Shown here in pieces: positions 14,759-17,004 of a DNA stretch of 17,004 nt. The DNA is from a candidate division TA06 bacterium SM23_40 (GTDB taxonomy: Bacteria; LJUI01; SM1-40). A program made the translations under genes and the position numbers. Below the pieces are notes generated by a model that saw nothing but the letters and a program-made list of their open reading frames with translations, ran no database searches and was not told where the DNA came from. Location of the stretch: contig LJUI01000047.1 of the NCBI GenBank assembly GCA_001303705.1, positions 1-17,004 on the forward strand, written 5' to 3'. Each line of letters opens with the position of its first letter. Positions within the stretch are counted from its first letter, which is position 1.

Positions 14759-16675
14759 ATGAAAGCCAGAGAGTCTCTCTCTCTGGAACAGCTTCTAGTG
14801 CTCTTGCAGAAGATTCGGTCTGCACCGGGTGTAGACCGGCCCGACATTGATGAGCCCGAAGCTGAAGAGATAATGGTCGATGGCGACGCCTTCGACCGTC
14901 TCAGGCGTTGGGTGGCCGATGGCGCTATTCCGGGCGAGGACGTGATCAAGCTCGGCCTTGTCAAGGATTCGCCTGAACAGGGTGAGTCCGCCACTCAGCC
15001 ACTCAAATTGACGGAGCGAGATCGTCTGGTGGTGTTGATGGAGGCCGGGAAGGTTCTGGCGTCAATGTATGACTGGGATCGGTCCATAGATTGTTACCGG
15101 GAGGCGCTGGAGATCTGCGAAAGACTAGAGGATACCGAGGCAAAGGCAGAGGCCTCCAAGCAGATCGGACGCCTCTATCGTCGTAAGAATCAATGGAAGG
15201 AGGCACTCGGCGCCTACGAGAAGAGCCTTGAGATGTACCGCGCGCTCGGCGATCTCGAAGGTGTGGCTCAAATTCACAACTCGCTGGGCATCATCTACTT
15301 CGAAAACGGCAAGTGGGACGAGGCGAAGGAGCGGTATCACGAGGCGCTGGAGGTAGCAGAGGAGCTCTCGAACTTCTTGCTCATCGCGAAGATAAACAAC
15401 AACCTGGGTGCTCTGGCGAATGCGATGGGCGACTGGGATCGGGCGGTCATTCACTATCAGGAAAGTGTGCCGGGGTTCGAGAAGGCCGGCGACCTGAAGG
15501 GGTTGGCGGAGACCTACCACAACCTCGGGATGACCTTTGCCGATCAGGGAAATCTGGAGAAGGCAGCCGAGTACTACGAGAGAAGCCTCGATCTCTCAAA
15601 GGAGCTTGGAGATCAGCGGCTGATGTCCGGCACTTTTATCAACCGGGCACACCTGTTTGCCAGAGAGGGCAATTACGACAAAGCCAAGGAGTACTGCGAT
15701 CGCGCACTGGCGATGCTCGACAGGCTCGGCGACAAGCTCGGCATCGCTGAAGTGTACAAGCTCTACGGTATGCTCCACCGCGAGCGGGAAGAGTGGGAGA
15801 GCGCGGAGCACTTGCTTCTGCAGAGTATCGCTTTAGGTGAAAAGATTCTCAATCCGCTCGGTGTGGCAGAGGCGTGCCACGAGCTCGGACTGGTGTACGA
15901 ACGCATGGGCGAAGGGAAGAAGACCTTGAAGCTGTTGACCAAGTCGCTCGACATCTTCAAGGAGCTTCGTGCGAGGAGGAGCATACTCCAGCTGAACCGA
16001 GAGCTGACAGAGGTCGAGAAGCTGTACCTTCGCATTCTGGAATCGATGGGTGCGGCGGTTGAAGCGAAGGATCCGTACACCCACGGTCATTCCCGGCGCG
16101 TGGCAAACTACTCACTTGAACTCGCCAGTAGATTCGAGGTTTCCGAAGAAGAGGCGAAGGGCATCTTGAGCGCGGCATATCTCCACGATGTGGGGAAAGT
16201 CTACATCGACGAAACGATCTTGATTAAACCGACAAGACTGACCGATGACGAGTACGAGCTGATCAAGCAGCATCCCAGGCTCGGCCTCCGCATGCTGGAG
16301 TCTGTCGAGTTCCCGTGGACGGTCAAGCCGCTCATCCTGCACCACCACGAGCACTTTGACGGGTCGGGATATCCCGACGGATTGAGCGGGAACGACATCC
16401 CCTGGGGTGCAAGACTCATCTTCGTGGCCGACTTCTTCGACGCCATGACGTCGGATCGGCCCTATCGAGCAGCCTGGGCAGTAGAGGAGACGATCAAGGT
16501 AATTCTTCACAACAGAGGAACATTGTTCGATCCCGAGATCGCTGATGTCTTCATCGACCTCGTGAAGAGCGAAGCCGCCCCTATTCAGGAGGATATCGCG
16601 TGTCGATTTGAGCGCGTGAAGAGCGCGCTGGAAAGCGGTCGCACGGCGGCATCCGAGGTCGAAGTTCGCTCATAG
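14759..16675 (+). CDS. TPR-repeat / HD-GYP domain protein (cyclic-di-GMP phosphodiesterase type)
   Basis: 638 residues; GAGAGGAG lies about eight bases upstream of ATG. Residues ~1-80 are an uncharacterised helical N-terminus. Residues ~90-412 hold about eight TPRs (SIDCYREALEIC, ALGAYEKSLEMYRALGD, AVIHYQESVPGFEKAGD, AAEYYERSLDLSKELGD), a protein-binding scaffold. Residues ~425-620 are an HD-GYP phosphohydrolase: H444 in THGHSRRVANYS, H476-D477 (AAYLHDVGKVYI), H505, H529-H530 with the GYP motif at 537-539 (HFDGSGYPDGL), D558 and RPYR. All metal-site residues I can check are present, so it should be active on cyclic-di-GMP (or a related dinucleotide). It has no membrane span and is cytoplasmic. 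It lies 109 bp after the lipoprotein and may share its sigma-54 transcript across two hairpins. Confidence 0.93.
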   Translation: MKARESLSLEQLLVLLQKIRSAPGVDRPDIDEPEAEEIMVDGDAFDRLRRWVADGAIPGEDVIKLGLVKDSPEQGESATQPLKLTERDRLVVLMEAGKVLASMYDWDRSIDCYREALEICERLEDTEAKAEASKQIGRLYRRKNQWKEALGAYEKSLEMYRALGDLEGVAQIHNSLGIIYFENGKWDEAKERYHEALEVAEELSNFLLIAKINNNLGALANAMGDWDRAVIHYQESVPGFEKAGDLKGLAETYHNLGMTFADQGNLEKAAEYYERSLDLSKELGDQRLMSGTFINRAHLFAREGNYDKAKEYCDRALAMLDRLGDKLGIAEVYKLYGMLHREREEWESAEHLLLQSIALGEKILNPLGVAEACHELGLVYERMGEGKKTLKLLTKSLDIFKELRARRSILQLNRELTEVEKLYLRILESMGAAVEAKDPYTHGHSRRVANYSLELASRFEVSEEEAKGILSAAYLHDVGKVYIDETILIKPTRLTDDEYELIKQHPRLGLRMLESVEFPWTVKPLILHHHEHFDGSGYPDGLSGNDIPWGARLIFVADFFDAMTSDRPYRAAWAVEETIKVILHNRGTLFDPEIADVFIDLVKSEAAPIQEDIACRFERVKSALESGRTAASEVEVRS

Positions 16676-16703
16676 CGGAGCAACAGAAGAGAAACGCGAT
16701 GTG

Positions 16704-16803
16704 AGGGGGAACCTTCCTGGCCTGGAAATAGAGAGGAATAGACGCGGGGCCGCGCGAATTCGTCGGGTTCCTGGGTCTGTAGCCAGCGTGTTAGGTTCCC
16801 CCT
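16704..16803. repeat. 100-bp element bounded by an 11-bp inverted repeat
   Basis: AGGGGGAACCT (16704-16714) and AGGTTCCCCCT (16793-16803) are perfect inverted repeats 78 bp apart, starting 28 bp after the HD-GYP stop. The interior holds smaller dyads: TTCC-TGGCCT-GGAA, CGCGG-GG-CCGCG, CGAATTCG and CTGG...CCAG. As RNA it would be a closing stem with several arms, perhaps a structured 3' UTR; as DNA it could be a small MITE-like element. It has no coding capacity. Confidence 0.45.
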
Positions 16804-16849
16804 TCGTTATGTACCGCGGGCCTGTCGGTTGACATACACGATGGAGAAG

Positions 16850-17004
16850 ATGTGTCACGGCGCCGGCCAGCTACATCGAGCGTGCGGGAGATGTATCACG
16901 GCGCCGGCCAGCTACATCGAGAGTGTGAGAGATGTATTGCGGAGCCGGCCAGCTACATCGGGTGTGCGGTGGATGCGCTGCGGCGGCGGCCAGCCAGATC
17001 GGGT
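16850..17004. repeat. 41-bp tandem repeat array, at least 3.8 units, running off the window
   Basis: Units start at 16850, 16891, 16932 and 16973 (last one partial), each exactly 41 bp apart. By hand the first two match at 37 of 41 positions and the second and third at 32 of 41. Every unit has a core near GGCGCCGGCCAGCTACATCG; units 2 and 3 contain the dyad GATGTA...TACATC, so each can fold into a hairpin. There are no unique spacers, so it is not a CRISPR array. A 41-bp period shifts frame and the repeat is non-coding. Confidence 0.85.

Noticed and set aside
16704-16803. tRNA gene
   Set aside because: The outer stem is 11 bp and no T-loop or D-loop consensus is present.
16850-17004. CRISPR array
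   Set aside because: Repeats are contiguous with no unique spacers and no cas genes are nearby.

Overview
The window looks like a chromosomal segment from a GC-rich (roughly 60% by eye), Gram-negative-type bacterium. The 1034-residue secreted protease ends in a FlgD/type-IX-like tail (motif PNPVRDETEIEFALP, then GIYFCRLEADGRVLTRRMIVLR). Such tails are common in the FCB superphylum and neighbouring candidate phyla (Eisenbacteria, Krumholzibacteriota, Latescibacterota and similar). Lipoproteins, a ZU5-like domain, HEAT/TPR proteins, an HD-GYP protein and sigma-54 promoters fit this, but the phylum is an inference. No rRNA, tRNA, IS element, phage gene or CRISPR array was seen.

Layout. Bases 2-1645 (+): 3' part of a HEAT/TPR protein cut by the window edge. 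It converges on a minus-strand block at 4531-1798: PtsN-like PTS EIIA, ornithine aminotransferase (rocD) and a polytopic membrane protein, probably one operon, with a 9-bp-arm palindrome about 100 bp upstream. Bases 5539-4742 (-): a signal-peptide-bearing, probably outer-membrane beta-barrel protein. Its leader combines a near-consensus promoter with an intrinsic terminator placed before the start codon. Bases 11781-6015 (-): a protein disulfide oxidoreductase, a YVTN-propeller/LolA-like lipoprotein and a large secreted subtilisin.

The main discovery is in the oxidoreductase. Its reading frame is interrupted by an in-frame TGA (11356-11358) exactly where the first cysteine of the C-terminal CPYC active site should be. 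The frame continues as PYC plus a complete thioredoxin-fold domain to a TAG at 11131. A stem-loop fitting the bacterial SECIS rules lies just after the TGA. I read the gene as a selenoprotein with a U-P-Y-C active site; a conventional gene caller would truncate it and leave an artificial gap.

The rightward block (12.0-16.7 kb) looks like a small sigma-54 regulatory unit. It holds an NtrC-class activator with a degenerate receiver domain, a ZU5-like lipoprotein, and a TPR/HD-GYP (cyclic-di-GMP phosphodiesterase-type) protein. Two textbook -24/-12 promoters, TGGCAC-A-N4-TTGCT, precede the activator gene and the lipoprotein gene. Two phased GCAC-N4-GTGC dyads upstream of the first promoter are candidate enhancer sites. 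The right edge carries a 100-bp long-range inverted repeat and a 41-bp tandem repeat array that runs off the window.
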